From NCBI GenBank assembly GCA_020631735.1, contig CM036159.1, positions 16,345,511 through 16,409,510 of the forward strand: a stretch of 64,000 nucleotides of DNA, read 5' to 3'. Source of the stretch: Saccharum officinarum (lineage: Eukaryota; Streptophyta; Magnoliopsida; Poales; Poaceae). Positions 1 to 12,029 of the stretch are shown here, piece by piece. Both the position numbers and the translations under genes were made by a program. Under the pieces are notes generated by a model. It searched no databases, was not told where the DNA came from, and saw only the letters and a list, made by a program, of their open reading frames with translations. Within the stretch, counting starts at the first letter, position 1; the number at the start of each line of letters is the position of its first letter.

Positions 1-2
1 AG

Positions 3-550
3 TGCAAAGGAATTGAACAAGAACTCAAAGCTCTTAGGAAATCCTTTGATGACCTTAAAGTTGCTCACACTAGGCTTAAGGAAGCCCACTCCACTCTACT
101 TGAGCTCATCAAGAAAAAGGACCTCAAGTTGGAGAAGTTTATGAAGAAAGCTAAGGAGGGGCAAGTGATTATCACTTGTGATATTGGACTAACATGTGAT
201 ATTATTGATGATTCTTTATTTGTTGGTCCTACTAATGCTTCATGTAGCTCATCATCATCCACCACAACCAACTCTATCTCTACTACTAGTGATTCATCAC
301 TTGTGGTTGAGAATGAGACTCTCAAGAGAGAGGTGGATGATCTCACCCGCGTATTAGGCAATGCCTATGGTGGGGATACCCGCTTGCTAAAATACTTGGG
401 TAGCCAAAGGTTCTCTCTTAATAAAGAGGGCTTGGGCTATACTCCCAAGAAGGGCAAGGCGGCCTTTGCTACTCCAAAGCTTCGCTTTATGAAGAGCAAT
501 GGTCGTATTGCAATAGATGCAAGGAAGTTAGGCATCTAGAGATTAATTGT
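3..550 (+). pseudogene. copia gag, C-terminal part with zinc knuckle
   Basis: The reading frame is open from the window edge to 539. It encodes a Lys/Glu-rich, probably coiled-coil stretch, a Ser/Thr-rich linker and then basic residues before the nucleic-acid-binding motif. The CCHC knuckle (C-x2-C-x4-H-x4-C) lies at 509-550 in the neighbouring frame, so a one-base shift near 500 separates it from the upstream gag frame. The family packages element RNA into virus-like particles in the cytoplasm. The start codon lies outside the window. Confidence 0.8.
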
Positions 551-556
551 AATAAA

Positions 557-3500
557 ATGAATAAGAACAACAATAAGTTTCATGCTAAAATGGATTGTAT
601 TTCTTTTTATTCTTGTTATGTGGTTACCAAGGGTGAGAAGGGTGTGCAAGCTATGTTTGTTAGTACACCAATTGTGGGTCCAAAGAAGAAGTACATTTGG
701 GTACCAAAGATCTTAGTTACTAACCTCCAAGGACCCAAGCAAGTATGGGTACCTAAAAGACATTAAATTATTTTGTAGGTAAATTACAAGGTCGGAGGAA
801 GGCATTGGGTGCTTGATAGTGGATGCTCTCAACATATGACCGGTGATTTAAGAATGTTCAACTCTCTCAAAATGAAATGATAGTGGCATTGATAGTATCA
901 CATTTGGTGACAATAGCAAGGGTGATGTGAAGGCTCTTGGAAGGATTGCAATCTAAAATGATCATAGCATTTCCAATGTGCTCTTAGTTGAAAAGTTGAA
1001 CTTCAATCTTCTCTCGGTTGCTCAATTATGTGAACTTGGTTTCAAGTGTATATTTGGTGTTGATGATGTAGAGATAGTTAGTGTTGATGACTCTAATTTG
1101 ATCTTCAAGGGTTTTAGATATGAGAATCTATACTTGGTTGATTTCAATGCTAGTGACACTCAACTTTCAACATGCTTGCTCACCAAATTAAGTATGGGTT
1201 GGTTATGGCATAGAAGACTTGGTCATGTTGGCATGAAGCAATTGAACAAGTTAGTGAAGCATGACTTAGTTAGAGGCTTGAAGGATATCACATTTGAGAA
1301 GGATAAGCTATGTAGTGCATGTCAAGCCAGAAATCAAGTGGGCAACACTCATCCATTAAAGAGCATTATGAGTACTTCCAAGGCATTTGAGTTGTTGCAC
1401 ATGGATTTATTTGGGCCAACTACATACACAAGCATTGGTGGCAACAAGTATGGTTTTATGATTGTGGATGATTTCACTAGATATACATGGGTATTCTTTC
1501 TTGGGGACAAGAGTGATGTATTTGACATATTCAAGAAGTTCATCAAGAGAGTGCAAAATGAGTTTGAGACCATAATCAAGAAAGTAAGAAGTGACAATGG
1601 AAGTGAGTTTAGAAACACAAGAGTTGATGAGCTATGTGATGAGCTTGGAATCAAGCATCAATTCTCGGCCAAGTATACACCTCAATCAAATGGCCTAGTT
1701 GAGAGGAAGAATAGAACCTTAATTGATATGGCCAGATCAATGTTGAATGAGTATAATGTGAGTCATTTATTTTAGGCCGAAGCAATCAACACGGCTTGCT
1801 TCTATAGCAACCACCTCTATTGTCACAAGTTCCTAGAGAAGACACCATATGAGATCTTAAATGCAAGAAAGCCTAACATTGCATACTTTCGGGTATTTGG
1901 TTACAAGTGTTACATCTTGAAGAAGGGCACTAGATTGAGCAAGTTTGAGAAGAAATGTGATGAAGGATTCTTACTTGGTTACTCTACTACTAGCAAAGCT
2001 TATAGAGTTGAGAATTTGGCTAGTGGTTTACTTGAAGAAGTTCATGATGTTGAGTTTGATGAAACAAATGGCTCTTAAGATGAGGAAGATAACTTGGATG
2101 ATGTGAGATGAACTCAATTGACCAATGCTATGAAAGAAATAGATATTAGTGATATTAGGCCAAAGCAAGTGATTGATGTGGATGACTACAAAGATCAAGT
2201 GCTCCAAAGTTCAATTACACAAGCTAGTGGTTCTCTAATACAAAATCAAGCTAATACATCATCTCAAGTGCAACAAGATCAACAAGTGGCTAGTTCATCA
2301 TCTCCAACTCATGATCAACATCAACATCCAAGCAATCAAATGCAAGTGCTTCAACCAACTAACATTGCTAGAGACCATCCATTGGATTCCATCATTGGTG
2401 ACAAACAAAGGGAAGTTCAAACTAGATAAGATTGACATCATTTTGTGCTCACTCTTCTTTTGTGTCAATGGAAGAACCCACGGACATTGATAAAGCATTG
2501 AGAGATCCGGATTGGGTAAATGCAATGCATGAAGACCTCAACAACTTCAAGAGAAATGAAGTATGGGAACTAGTTGAGAGGCCTAAGGATCATAATGTCA
2601 TTGGAACAAGATGGGTCTTTCGCAACAAGCAAGATCAAGATGGAATAGTAGTAAGGAACAAAGCAAGACTAGTGACTCAAGGTTACACACAAATAGAGGG
2701 TCTTGACTTTAGTGAAACATATGCCCCGGTTATAAGATTGGAAGCAATTAGGATCTTACTTGCCTATGCTTGTGCTCACAATATCAAGCTATATCAAATG
2801 GATGTGAAGAGTATATTTCTCAATGGGTACATTCAAGAAGAGGTGTATGTGGAGCAACCTCCCGGTTTTGAAGATGACAAGAAACCCAATCATGTCTACA
2901 AATTGAGAAAAGCTTTGTATGGATTGAAGCAAGCACCTAGAGCATGGTATGAAAGATTGAGGGACTTCTTGCTATCCAAAGGATTTGTTATGGGCAAAGT
3001 GGATACTACTCTCTTCACCAAGAAGATTGGGAAAGACTTGTTTATGTTGCAAATATATGTTGATGATATTATATTGGGTTCAACCAATCAAGATTATTGT
3101 GATGAGTTTGGGAAAATGATGGTAAAGGAATTTGAAATGTCAATGATTGGTGAACTTAGTTTCTTTCTTGGACTTCAAACCAAATAAATGAAGGAAGGAA
3201 CATTTGTAAGCCAAACCAAATACATAAAGGATATGCTAAAGAAGTTTGATATGGAAGATACAAAAGGAATCACTATTCTAATGAGCACTAATGGAAGCTT
3301 GGATAGTGACAAGAATGGCAACATGGTGGATCAAAAGCTATATAGATCAATGATTGGTAGCCTACTCTATGTGATAGCATCAAGGCCCAATGTGATGTTT
3401 AGTATATGCATGTGTGCAAGATTTCAAGCCTCACCAAGAGAAATTCATTTGAAGGCAACAAAGAGAATATTGAGGTACTTAAAGCATACACAAGATGTTG

Positions 3501-3976
3501 GATTATGGTATCCCAAAGGTGCAAGCTTTGAGCTAGTTGGATATTCAGATTCCGACTATACCGGTGACAAAATGGAGAGAAAGAGCACTTCTGGGACTTG
3601 TCAATTGTTGGGAAGATCACTTGTCTCATGGTCATCCAAGAAGCAAAATAGTATTGCCCTATCTACTGCCGAAGCCGAATACATCGCTGCGGGTAGTGTT
3701 GTGCACAAATCTTGTGGATGAAGGCAACATTGAAGGATTTTAAAAATCAATTTCAAGAATGTTCTATTGCTATGTGATAATGAAAGTGCTGTGAAGCTAA
3801 CCAACAATCCGGTTCAACATCAAAGAACAAAGCATATTGATGTTCGCCATCACTTTATTAGAGATCATCAACAAAAGGGTGACATTGCTATTGAGAGTGT
3901 AGGCACCGAAGATCAATTAGCCGATCTATTCACCAAGCCACTTGATGAAGAAGAGATTTCACAAGCTAAAGAATGA
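557..3976 (+). pseudogene. copia pol: protease, integrase, RT, RNase H, broken
   Basis: After the knuckle a basic linker runs to about 765. The protease active-site motif (LDSGCS) is at about 812-829. From 978 to 1775 come the GAG-pre-integrase HHCC zinc domain and the DDE integrase core. The integrase C-terminal part continues in frame after a stop at 1773-1775; further stops are at 2076 and 2109. A frameshift near 2430 leads into RT (2432-3187) with the YVDD motif near 3056-3067. A stop at 3185 separates RT from RNase H (3188-3721 and 3767-3976), itself shifted near 3700-3745. Domain identity is clear; function is lost. Confidence 0.9.
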
Positions 3977-5136
3977 GTTAAACATACTTGACTTCTCCAA
4001 CATGAGTTGATGCACCCCATATATGACATGCCTCTCCTTCGAGCCCAAGGTACAATAGGTTGACATGTCATACATTCTATGCTAAGGACTTATTTAGTGC
4101 ATCTAGTTATAATTTACATGTTCTAGGCTCATTCATAAAAATCAAATAAATTTGAAGTTTATATGGTGCCACTATTGTTTCCATGACTTGTATGATCTAG
4201 TGGTAGCATATAACTTGTTTGAGTAGCTTGTAATCCTAAGTGTTTAATCTAGATCACTTGTCTAAATATTTGCTTCAACATGGTGCATGATAACCCTTCT
4301 AGTGAGGTGTGAAGAAGCTTGCCCTTGGATCAAACCGAAGCATTTTATTTATGCAAGCAATCTAGGTTGAATCACAAACTTGATTCTCATCCCATAATTC
4401 AACATGATAATCTATCTAAAATTGATTTCTTGTGGTCATTGGTGCCAAAGGGGGGAGAAAATGTTGTTCACAAAGATAGATTCTAAAGGGGGAAAAACCT
4501 AAAGTGGAGAATTGATAAAAGAAGGGATCAACTAAAATTTTGAGCACACAAGTAGGGGGAGCAAGCTCTTAAACATGAATGTTGCATTTCCATGTGCACT
4601 TCATATGTATGAAGCATAGTTATGCATTTCTTTTTCTCCGATACATTGCTTGTGTGGTGAATTGCTAGTATAATTTGAATGATGTATTGAGGTACTAGCA
4701 TGAATAGAAAGTAGTTAGATTTTTCTTGCTTCATATTTTTCAAAGTGGTACTAGAGCCTTGCTTATAATGTTGATCTCACGAGGTTTCTAGTTATGTTTG
4801 TGCTTTTCCAAGTGGTATCTAACTACACAAGGTGCTAAGATGGTGTTTATCGCTACTCCGATGGTATCACGCTTCAAAGGTCTATAATCTAAAACACTTA
4901 GCACCTATTGATAGTCAATGCTCCTATATTTTTTCTATCTAACATGTATGCTTCCAAAATCCAAACATATAGCATACATGTAGGGGGAGCCATTGCTATC
5001 AATTTTAATTCATGATCACATGTCCATAATTCATACACATGGTAATATACTTAGACAATGTGACATGGGTTCAATCAAAATTCTATCATAATATCTTTGT
5101 GAAAGGGTTATCACCAATTATCAATAAGGGGGAGAT
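3977..5136 (+). other. Copia 3' spacer without coding capacity, ending in the polypurine tract
   Basis: This is AT-rich sequence between RNase H and the 3' LTR. No long open frame is visible. It holds five polypurine-like G runs, at about 4448-4460, 4485-4496, 4554-4561, 4980-4987 and 5126-5135; the last directly abuts the LTR and is the expected plus-strand primer. In SIRE-type elements this interval can hold an envelope-like ORF; none survives here. Confidence 0.75.
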
Positions 5137-5713
5137 TGAAAGCTCTATGTTTGGTGTTGGTAATTAGTGACAATGCCTAAGTACTAATCCTATGCCTAAG
5201 TTGTATATAGCATATGAGGATTAGTACATTCCAAGGTTGGTGGCAAGATGGACATGGTGATCATGATGGCCACACTTGGATTTGGACGCAACCCTACATG
5301 ATCAAGGCAAAGGTATATGCTTAAGGGTTGTGTTTTAGTAACCAAGACACCTAGTGGGTGTGGTTACATTATAGGATAGATAGCCGTACTATAAAGAGGG
5401 GAATGACGCGGCTATTGAACTCCTAAGTGCCTCTAGGTGTGTAGTTCATAATCATATGCATTTGGATAGAACTAATAACGCCTCAAAAAATGATTGTGAA
5501 AATGTTAACACACTGGCACATGACGTAATCACTTGGTGGTGTTAGCACATTTGTGATGGCGTTGGAGTTTGAGCGGTAGAGAGGGTTTGGGGTCCTCTCT
5601 CCCTCCTGCCGAGCTTGCGAGACAGGATTCAGGCGTTTTCGAGGAGTTGAAACGACTATTTTCCACTACGCCGAAAGTCAGAAAAGAAATAGAGGCGAAC
5701 AGAGGTCACAGAA

Positions 5714-6101
5714 GTGACCGGACGCTTGACCGGACGCGGTCTCTGTTTGACCGGACGCGTCCGGTCAGTGTTTAGCGTCTGCGCATGTTTCGGTTTTTTG
5801 ATCGGACGCGGTGGCGCGTCCGGTCACGGACGATCGGACGTGTCTGGTCATTTAGGGAGCTTACTGGACTCCAACCGGACGCTGGCACTGTGGCATCCGG
5901 TCAGTTCTACAGCGCGTCCAGTCGCTATTTCGTTGTGCACTGCTCAGGCTTGACCAGCGCGTCTGGTCCGTTACGGGACCAGCGCATCCGATCAAGCTTC
6001 GCGCGTCCGGTCGAGCTTCGCATGTCAGATCGGTGGTTCACGGCGTAGGCGCTGTGCGATCGGCGCGTCCGGTCAGTTTAACCAGAGCGTCCGGTCAGCG
6101 C
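5714..6101. repeat. Short dispersed GACCGGACGC / GCGTCCGGTC repeats in LTR U3
   Basis: The decamer GACCGGACGC, its reverse complement and one-base variants occur well over a dozen times within about 390 bp, in both orientations. In places the two face each other and form the palindrome CCGGACGCGTCCGG (near 5753). The block lies immediately upstream of the LTR TATA box, where U3 regulatory sites are expected. Confidence 0.85.
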
Positions 6102-6150
6102 GACTTCGGCTATTTCAAGTGCCTAACGGCTATATTCGAAGGGGTACGTC

Positions 6151-6157
6151 TATAAAT
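6151..6157 (+). promoter_or_regulatory. Probable LTR TATA box
   Basis: TATAAAT lies 50 bp downstream of the CCGG repeat block and upstream of a CT-rich stretch. This fits a U3 promoter with transcription starting at about 6180-6190. Confidence 0.55.
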
Positions 6158-7057
6158 ACTCATTTGCCGGCTCAAGGCTCTCTCTCTTGGACATTTGACA
6201 TACTTGTGAGCACTTTGAGCTAAGCAACTCCCCTCCCACTCATCTCTCTTGCTTCTTTGCATATTTGAAGTGAGATTGAGTGATCCAAGTGCATTTGCAT
6301 TGTGAGATTGCATCTAGTTGGCACTTGGTGGTTGATTTGCTGCGGGATTCTTGTTTCTCTTGGTGGTTGCCGCCACCTAGACGGCTTGGAGCAGCTTGGA
6401 GGCGCTGGCAAGTGTTGGTGATTGTTCCTGGCCACCTCCGGTGATTGTGAAGGGTTTGTGCCTACCTCGGCGAAGCGCCAAAGGCAACGTTAGTAAATTG
6501 CTCGTGTCATTGCAACCTTTTGCCATTTGGTAGGTTCTTGTGGTGCCTTTTGAGAGGCTTGGTGTGAGACCGATTAGCCACCGAACCATGTGGTGAAGAG
6601 GGACACAACGGAGACTAGCGTGCCAGCAAGCACGTGAACCTCGGGATAAATCTTCGTGTCATCACTTTCATATTGTGATTGATTGATCCCGGTGTTCGGT
6701 TGTCTTGGTATTCATTATTGATCATATTGGTTGGCTAGATACTTCGCCCCTCGGTGAAACTCTCCTAACTCAACTCCGCATTACCTTCTTAGTTATCTTT
6801 GCTAGCTAGTTAGCTTTGCTAGAGTAGCTCCTTTGTGTAGCTTGCTAGTTGTAGTTGTAGTTACCTTCTCGGTTTGACTTGTGCGGTTGAGTGGAAATAT
6901 ACTAGAATTGTGAATTGGTTAGGTGGCTTGCAAACACTCCGTAGGCTAAGCAAAACTCGCATCTCGCTACTTGTTATATTGATAAACTTGTTTAGCTTGT
7001 CTTTGTAAAAATTTTTAAAAGGCTATTCACCCCCTCTCTAGCCATCAAGACCTTTCA

Positions 7058-7840
7058 CCACTGTTGCTGCTGCTTTTCCTAGGTGCGGCACTGAGCAGAG
7101 ATGGGAAGGGGGAAAGAGGGGAGCAGGAAAGGGGAGCTGTCGCGGGACCTGAACTGGCGCACCATTCCCTCGGCACACCGGTGGCCACCGCAAGTGCTCC
7201 CTATGCGGATGCGCTGAGCGAAAGGAAGAGGAAGGGGCCAGGGACAAGCTCCGGTGGCGCCATGTCCTCAGCGGCGCCGACAGCCATCCCTGTTGCTGCC
7301 CCTCATCTCAGCCACGCTAGAGAAAAGAAAAGTAGAAAGGGGAAAGAAAATGGAATTAGGGTTTTGGGTGAAGCCGGCGGACACATGGTTTTGATCTCCC
7401 GAGATCGACGCTCGTCCGTCGGATGTGATCGGACGGCCAGGAGCTCTCGGTCCACTTCTGGCCCAGGCGGGAGGTGAGATTCCGACCTAGGCCCAGGTTG
7501 TGGCCTGGGCGTGGGGGAGCTGGGCCACGGGCTGGCGCGAACGGCTGGGCCGCTGCAGAGCGCGCGCAGTTAGCAGGTCATGGGCCGAATACACGCGCGC
7601 GCGAGCGCCTGGGTCGTGTGCTGGTTTCGCCTCTGGGGCGCCAGTCGTCCCAGGAACGGTGCAGGCCGCGGGCCGAAGAGCGGGCGCGTGCGCGCGCTGG
7701 GCCACAGGCCGTTACTAGCCGGGCCGAATGCAGAGAGTGCACAGTAAAGCATGTGAATTGTGCTTATTATTTTCAAAAGCAAATTTTGAAGAATTTTATT
7801 TCGTTTTCCATTTCTATTCAATTTGAACCAACGAGATAAT
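7058..7840. other. GC-rich unassigned stretch between two copia elements
   Basis: GC-rich DNA with several overlapping open frames on both strands, none resembling a known protein; the open frames follow from base composition. It may be leader sequence of the older copia element into which the first one inserted. No LTR matching the one at 11577 is recognisable here. Confidence 0.4.
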
Positions 7841-7846
7841 TGCTTA

Positions 7847-8560
7847 GAGAATGGATAAGTACATAGTGATGCTTCTGAATTAGTATTATTTTAAGATTTT
7901 TTTGATGTTTCTGCTGCAAAGAAAAGGTTTATTATCTTCTAATTTGAAGAGCAGTTATAGCTATACAGTAAATAATAAAAAGTTTATCCTCCAATTAAAA
8001 TTAGAACCAATAGGAAAATTTTAATTGGAGGAATAGTCGGTTTATAGTTAAGATAAATTATAATATTTATTATTTTCTGACCAACGTTGATAATAACAAT
8101 ATTATAAGTTTATTTATGAGTTTAAGTTTAAAGAAAATTATGATGTTGTTATTTTCTGACCAACGTTGATGATAACAATATTATAATTCTATGAGTTTTA
8201 TGTTTAAAGTTTAAATCTCTGATAAATATTGCATCAAAGTGACCAATTTTCAGAGAATGGATAAAAAACAAGAGATGCTCCAGAACGAGCAGAATGTAGT
8301 GTATTTTAATGTTTTCTGCTGTAATGATGATGATGATCTTCTAACTAAATTCGAACGAATGAGAGAATTTAGTTTTGAAGAGTAGTCATAAGATAATTGA
8401 GTTTTCATATGTTAATTCCATTTCTACCCAACGGTGATGTGGAATTAATGTAGAAGAAGATTGTTTTATTCTATTTCTGCCCAACGGTGATATAGAATAG
8501 AACATAAAGTTTTAAAAGTTTAATGAACATTATTGATGATTATTGATTAATATTTTTCAG
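7847..8560 (+). repeat. Diverged ~405-bp tandem duplication with recurring CCAACG(T/G)TGAT motif
   Basis: Two segments starting near 7847 and near 8252 share AGAATGGATAA, GATGCT, TTCTGCTG and ATCTTCTAA blocks in the same order. Within and after them the motif TTCT-x-x-CCAACG-x-TGAT recurs near 8076, 8153, 8420 and 8472, with a weaker copy near 8846. The duplication is old; many indels separate the copies. Confidence 0.55.
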
Positions 8561-8929
8561 ACAAAGAACTTAATGCTTTCATTCTTGAAGGCAGAAAAGG
8601 AAATGTGCTGGGTACTTGTGACTCAGAAGATGATAAAGAAAGAAGACCATTGCATGAGGGACTATGTTCTCTTTAAAGAATGGCTTCAAAAGAAAAGAAT
8701 TTTAGGATATTGATCCAAGAAAAAAATAGAACAATAAGAGTTTAATTTAAGAAATACCTTTTATGTACTCTTTACGAAGAAGAATTTAGTTTTAGTTTTT
8801 GTCATCGAGATATGAAATGTAATAAGTGACATGCATGTTTAATTTGACCAACGTCGGATTAAGCATGTGTGTTAAAGAGTATTCAGATTTATTCCTAAAT
8901 TTGATGGTTGAGTATGAGCCAATCCTGGC

Positions 8930-9115
8930 ATTTATGTCCCTTCAAGGGAATTATCTCGTATGGCGGGAAAAATTTGTGATAGTACCCGTATGATGGGAAA
9001 AGTTTGAAAAATACCTGCATGGCGGGGTACTTATCCTGCATGGTGGGAGAAAGTTGTGATGACTCATGTACTTTGAGTGTATCCCGCACAGGGAGAAAAG
9101 TTTAGGGTAGCTCTC
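8930..9115 (+). repeat. Irregular tandem repeats of a CCCGYATGGCGGGAAAA-type unit
   Basis: About five imperfect copies of a unit containing (C)CCGYATGGYGGGA followed by AAAGTTTG occur at about 8955, 8986, 9018, 9036 and 9090. Each unit can pair CCCG with CGGG to form a small hairpin. They lie inside the degenerate copia internal region. Confidence 0.55.
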
Positions 9116-9918
9116 ATGCTATCCTAGTATGAGTTTATGGAGAACAGAAAGTTACAGACGAACCTCAAGATAAGAATGACATGCAAGCGTGACTTGCGAA
9201 AGTATTAATGATAAAAGACTCCATTGAGTTGTTGAAGTGAAATGAGAAAAAATACTCCCATACGAATTAAGAAATAATTTCATTTTATGGATGAAGTAAG
9301 TAATCAAAGTTTCCTCATTCACAAGAGTTCTAAATAGTTTTCAAAATTATGGTAGAAAAGTTCATACCACATTTCGAGGGGGAGAAATGTGAGATTAATT
9401 AAGAAAGACAATTAAGAAAGATATTTCTCCATAATTCAGATAATGCGATGCATACTATGCATTGAAGGCAAGAGTGATCTATAAAAGATAAATGTGATCG
9501 TCGGGGGAGTAAGACGGTCATAATAACGATACCCCTAAAGTAAAGAAATAGCTAAATTCATGAACCTTTTTACAGTTCCAATAGAAAGATAGCATAGTTG
9601 GCCAGTATTCATACTGGACGCATTCAGAGTTATTAAGACGGTGCTAAACGCACTATATAAGTTTTAGCAGATTAAACCCAAAAATGAGAAAGTTTGAAGA
9701 TGGGACAATCTGGGGGAGCATGTTACAAAAGTACCTAACTCCGCAAAGAGGATGAATAATGTAAACAAGGATCTTATTACACAGGACCTTGTAGAATTAA
9801 TTGTCTTTTGGCAATAAAGGTCAAGAAATGCTAGTAGCTGAGGCCTCAGAAAATCTCAAAGAATAAGAAAATCAGATATTTCTGATGACTATAAAGTCTA
9901 TATTAGTGAAATTCAAAT

Positions 9919-11360
9919 GGAGGGTAATCCCACCTAATTTGAAGAAGCCATGAGAGACGTTCACTCGTCTAAGTGGCAAGAAGCAAAGAAAGATGAAATG
10001 GAATCTATAATACCAATAATATTTTGAGATCTAGAATAAATTCCTAAGGAGCCAAAACACTAGGCTGTGATGGGTCTACAAGACAAAATGTGACTCTAAA
10101 GGGAATATGTAAAGATATAAAGCGCGACTTAAAACGAAAGATTCTGCGCGAAGATAATGAATAGATTACAATGAGTGCTGGTTGCACACCATGATCTGAG
10201 TTACATCAGATGAAAGTAAAGACGACGTTTCCTAATGGGATTTGTATGAAAATGATTACATGGCATAATCCAGAGATTTTGTCATGGAAAAAAAGAACGT
10301 AAGGGACGCCATATGTAGAAATCTCTTATGGACTAGAGTAAATCTCTAGACAGTGGCATTTAAAGTTAAAGAGTCAATTGAAAATTTTGGGTTAAAGAGA
10401 ATGGGAGGACAATTGCATTTGTACAAAGTTATAGAATGGGAAATTCATTTTCTAATCCTGTATATGTGGATGACATCTTACTTGTTAGTAGTGATGTCAA
10501 TCTACTGTATGAGAAGAAGAAGAAGCTCTTGTTCTTAAGGTTCAATATGAAAGTTCTCGGTGAAATCTCTCTCGTTATAAGAATTGAAACTCACCGAGAT
10601 AGAAGAAAAGGGGTATTAGAACTATCGCATAAGCATGCTAAGAAAAGTTTCTAAAGAAATAAAGTACCTATGCGGATAAACCTACGCCTGTTCCCATGGT
10701 CAAGGATAATAGTTTTGGAAACTTTATTGTTCCAAGAAGCAATGTGAGATTGTTATAGATGGACGTCCTATATGCTTCAGCTGTTGAAAGCTTAATGAGT
10801 GTACAGATAAGATATTACCCTGACATAGTTCACGTATCCGGGTTGTTTTGGCAAAAGTCTAGTCTAGATATAGATCACTGGAATGGAGTTAAGAATGTCG
10901 GCCTTATGCTAAGAAAGAAAGAACAAGTACTCTCAAATAGTTGTGGGTACAAATATTAAATTTTATTGAGATGTTTAGTGAAACCCACATAGTAGCTAAC
11001 ACTCGCAGTTGGAGTTTTATTATGAAAAAGCTCCAAAGAAACAATTTTAGTATCATCAGTGATGCAAAGTTATAGTATAGCATGATATAAGGCTGCGGGA
11101 CAGGCAAAATGGTTAAGGAACTTGTACCCAGAATTGGTAATGGTTGTCAACAGCAATAACCATTTAAGTAGTTTGCTCCTAAGACAACGGGTCAAGTGTG
11201 CTGCCAAACACATTGACATTAAAGTTATACGTTGTAAAGGAGAAAGTCCGGAATCATACTAAAAGGTATTGAACGTAAAAGTAACAAGCAAATGCTTGCG
11301 GATCCGCTTACCAAAGGCTTATCACCCAGTGTGTTCAGAGAACACACAGTCGACATGGGT
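9919..11360 (+). pseudogene. copia pol remnant (RT and RNase H)
   Basis: Short stretches in shifting frames match copia pol in order: an RT N-terminal stretch (SSKWQEAKKDEMES, about 9965), WVYKTKCDSKGN (about 10070), the catalytic YVDDILLVSS (about 10459), then RNase H pieces (about 10759-10850 and 11065-11260) and the conserved C-terminal LADPLTKGL (about 11296). Stops and shifts separate all of these. The order and motifs make the identification secure, but there is no coding potential left. Confidence 0.8.
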
Positions 11361-11576
11361 TTATGATATAGCCTATGTTTTCTGGACAATAAAGGGTCAA
11401 AAGTTAAAGAAACTGTTTCAGATCAGAGATGTGTATTGTAGTTGTTAAATCTATCGGCGACTGACCGTGACGATGAGGCATGCTCTATACACTAATTTGT
11501 GATGAAACAAATAAAAGTAAAAACAATTAAAGTCAAAGTTTAAAGTTAAAGTACAAGATGAGATCAAGAGGGAGAA

Positions 11577-12029
11577 TGTTGGAATTGATCTCCACCAGTT
11601 AGCCCAACGGCCAACTGGGCCCTTGACCTACCCCCTGATCGGGGGTGCCCAGCCCATAGGCGGCTGGTGGGCCCCGTCGCATAGCGCCATAAATAGGAGG
11701 TGGGGGCCAGGGCACAAAGAGTGAGGTTCACTGCCACTGCCGCCACCCACCGTCCTAACCCTAGCCGATCCCGAGGGTGGCACTGCCAGCGGCGGGATGT
11801 CCCACTGGCGGCGCCACTACACCGCTTCTCGCCATCGACACCGACTCCATGACGAACTCCTCTCAGGCCGGCAGTCGGTAACACCTCCCCGTTCCCATCC
11901 TCTCTGTCTCTCTCTATTACTCTCTCTCCCTTTTTCCGGTAAGTGTTCCATGATTCTACTGGTTTTATCTCAAATGCAAGGAATAGTTCCCACTAGATCT
12001 ACTGCTAGACGATATTAAAGACACTAACA
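11577..12029 (+). repeat. 3' LTR of the second copia element
   Basis: It starts with TGTTGGAA right after the purine run GAGGGAGAA and probably ends with CTAACA near 12029 (terminal TGTTRG/CYAACA). It holds a TATA-like CATAAATA near 11688. The 3' boundary is uncertain by a few bases because CAACA recurs at 12028-12032. Confidence 0.65.

Larger units (their letters stand above)
1..7057 (+). mobile_element. Ty1/copia LTR retrotransposon, SIRE/Maximus-like, 3' portion, decayed
   Basis: The window opens inside gag of a copia element. In order one sees a gag coiled-coil region, CCHC zinc knuckle, protease DSG, integrase, reverse transcriptase and RNase H (copia order), a 1.16 kb non-coding spacer, a polypurine tract and a 1.9 kb LTR. 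Coding is broken by several in-frame stops and frameshifts, so this copy cannot make a full polyprotein. The long LTR, the coiled-coil gag and the long spacer with repeated polypurine runs point to the SIRE/Maximus lineage (inference). The 5' LTR lies before the window. Confidence 0.9.
5137..7057 (+). repeat. 3' LTR of the SIRE/Maximus-like copia element
   Basis: The LTR starts with TGAAAG directly after the purine run and ends with CTTTCA, giving a 6-bp perfect terminal inverted repeat and a length of 1921 bp. It contains a CCGGACGCG-rich block (5714-6101), a TATA-like box at 6151-6157 and a transcribed-looking stretch after it. Only one LTR is in the window, so insertion age cannot be judged. 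Confidence 0.85.
7841..12029 (+). mobile_element. Second Ty1/copia retrotransposon, strongly decayed, with 3' LTR
   Basis: An AT-rich internal region (7841-9900) with repeated motifs is followed by remnants of copia pol (9919-11360), a purine run and an LTR beginning at 11577. Frames are broken many times; no ORF above about 75 codons survives. A 5' LTR is not found, so the 5' end was lost or is displaced by the first element. Confidence 0.75.

Noticed and set aside
7064..7839. Open frames up to 137 codons after the copia LTR
   Set aside because: Overlapping on both strands in GC-rich DNA; no protein family recognised.
9355..9400. Polypurine run GAGGGGGAGAAATGTGAG as a possible LTR boundary
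   Set aside because: RT and RNase H remnants of the same element lie downstream, and no LTR ends were found here.
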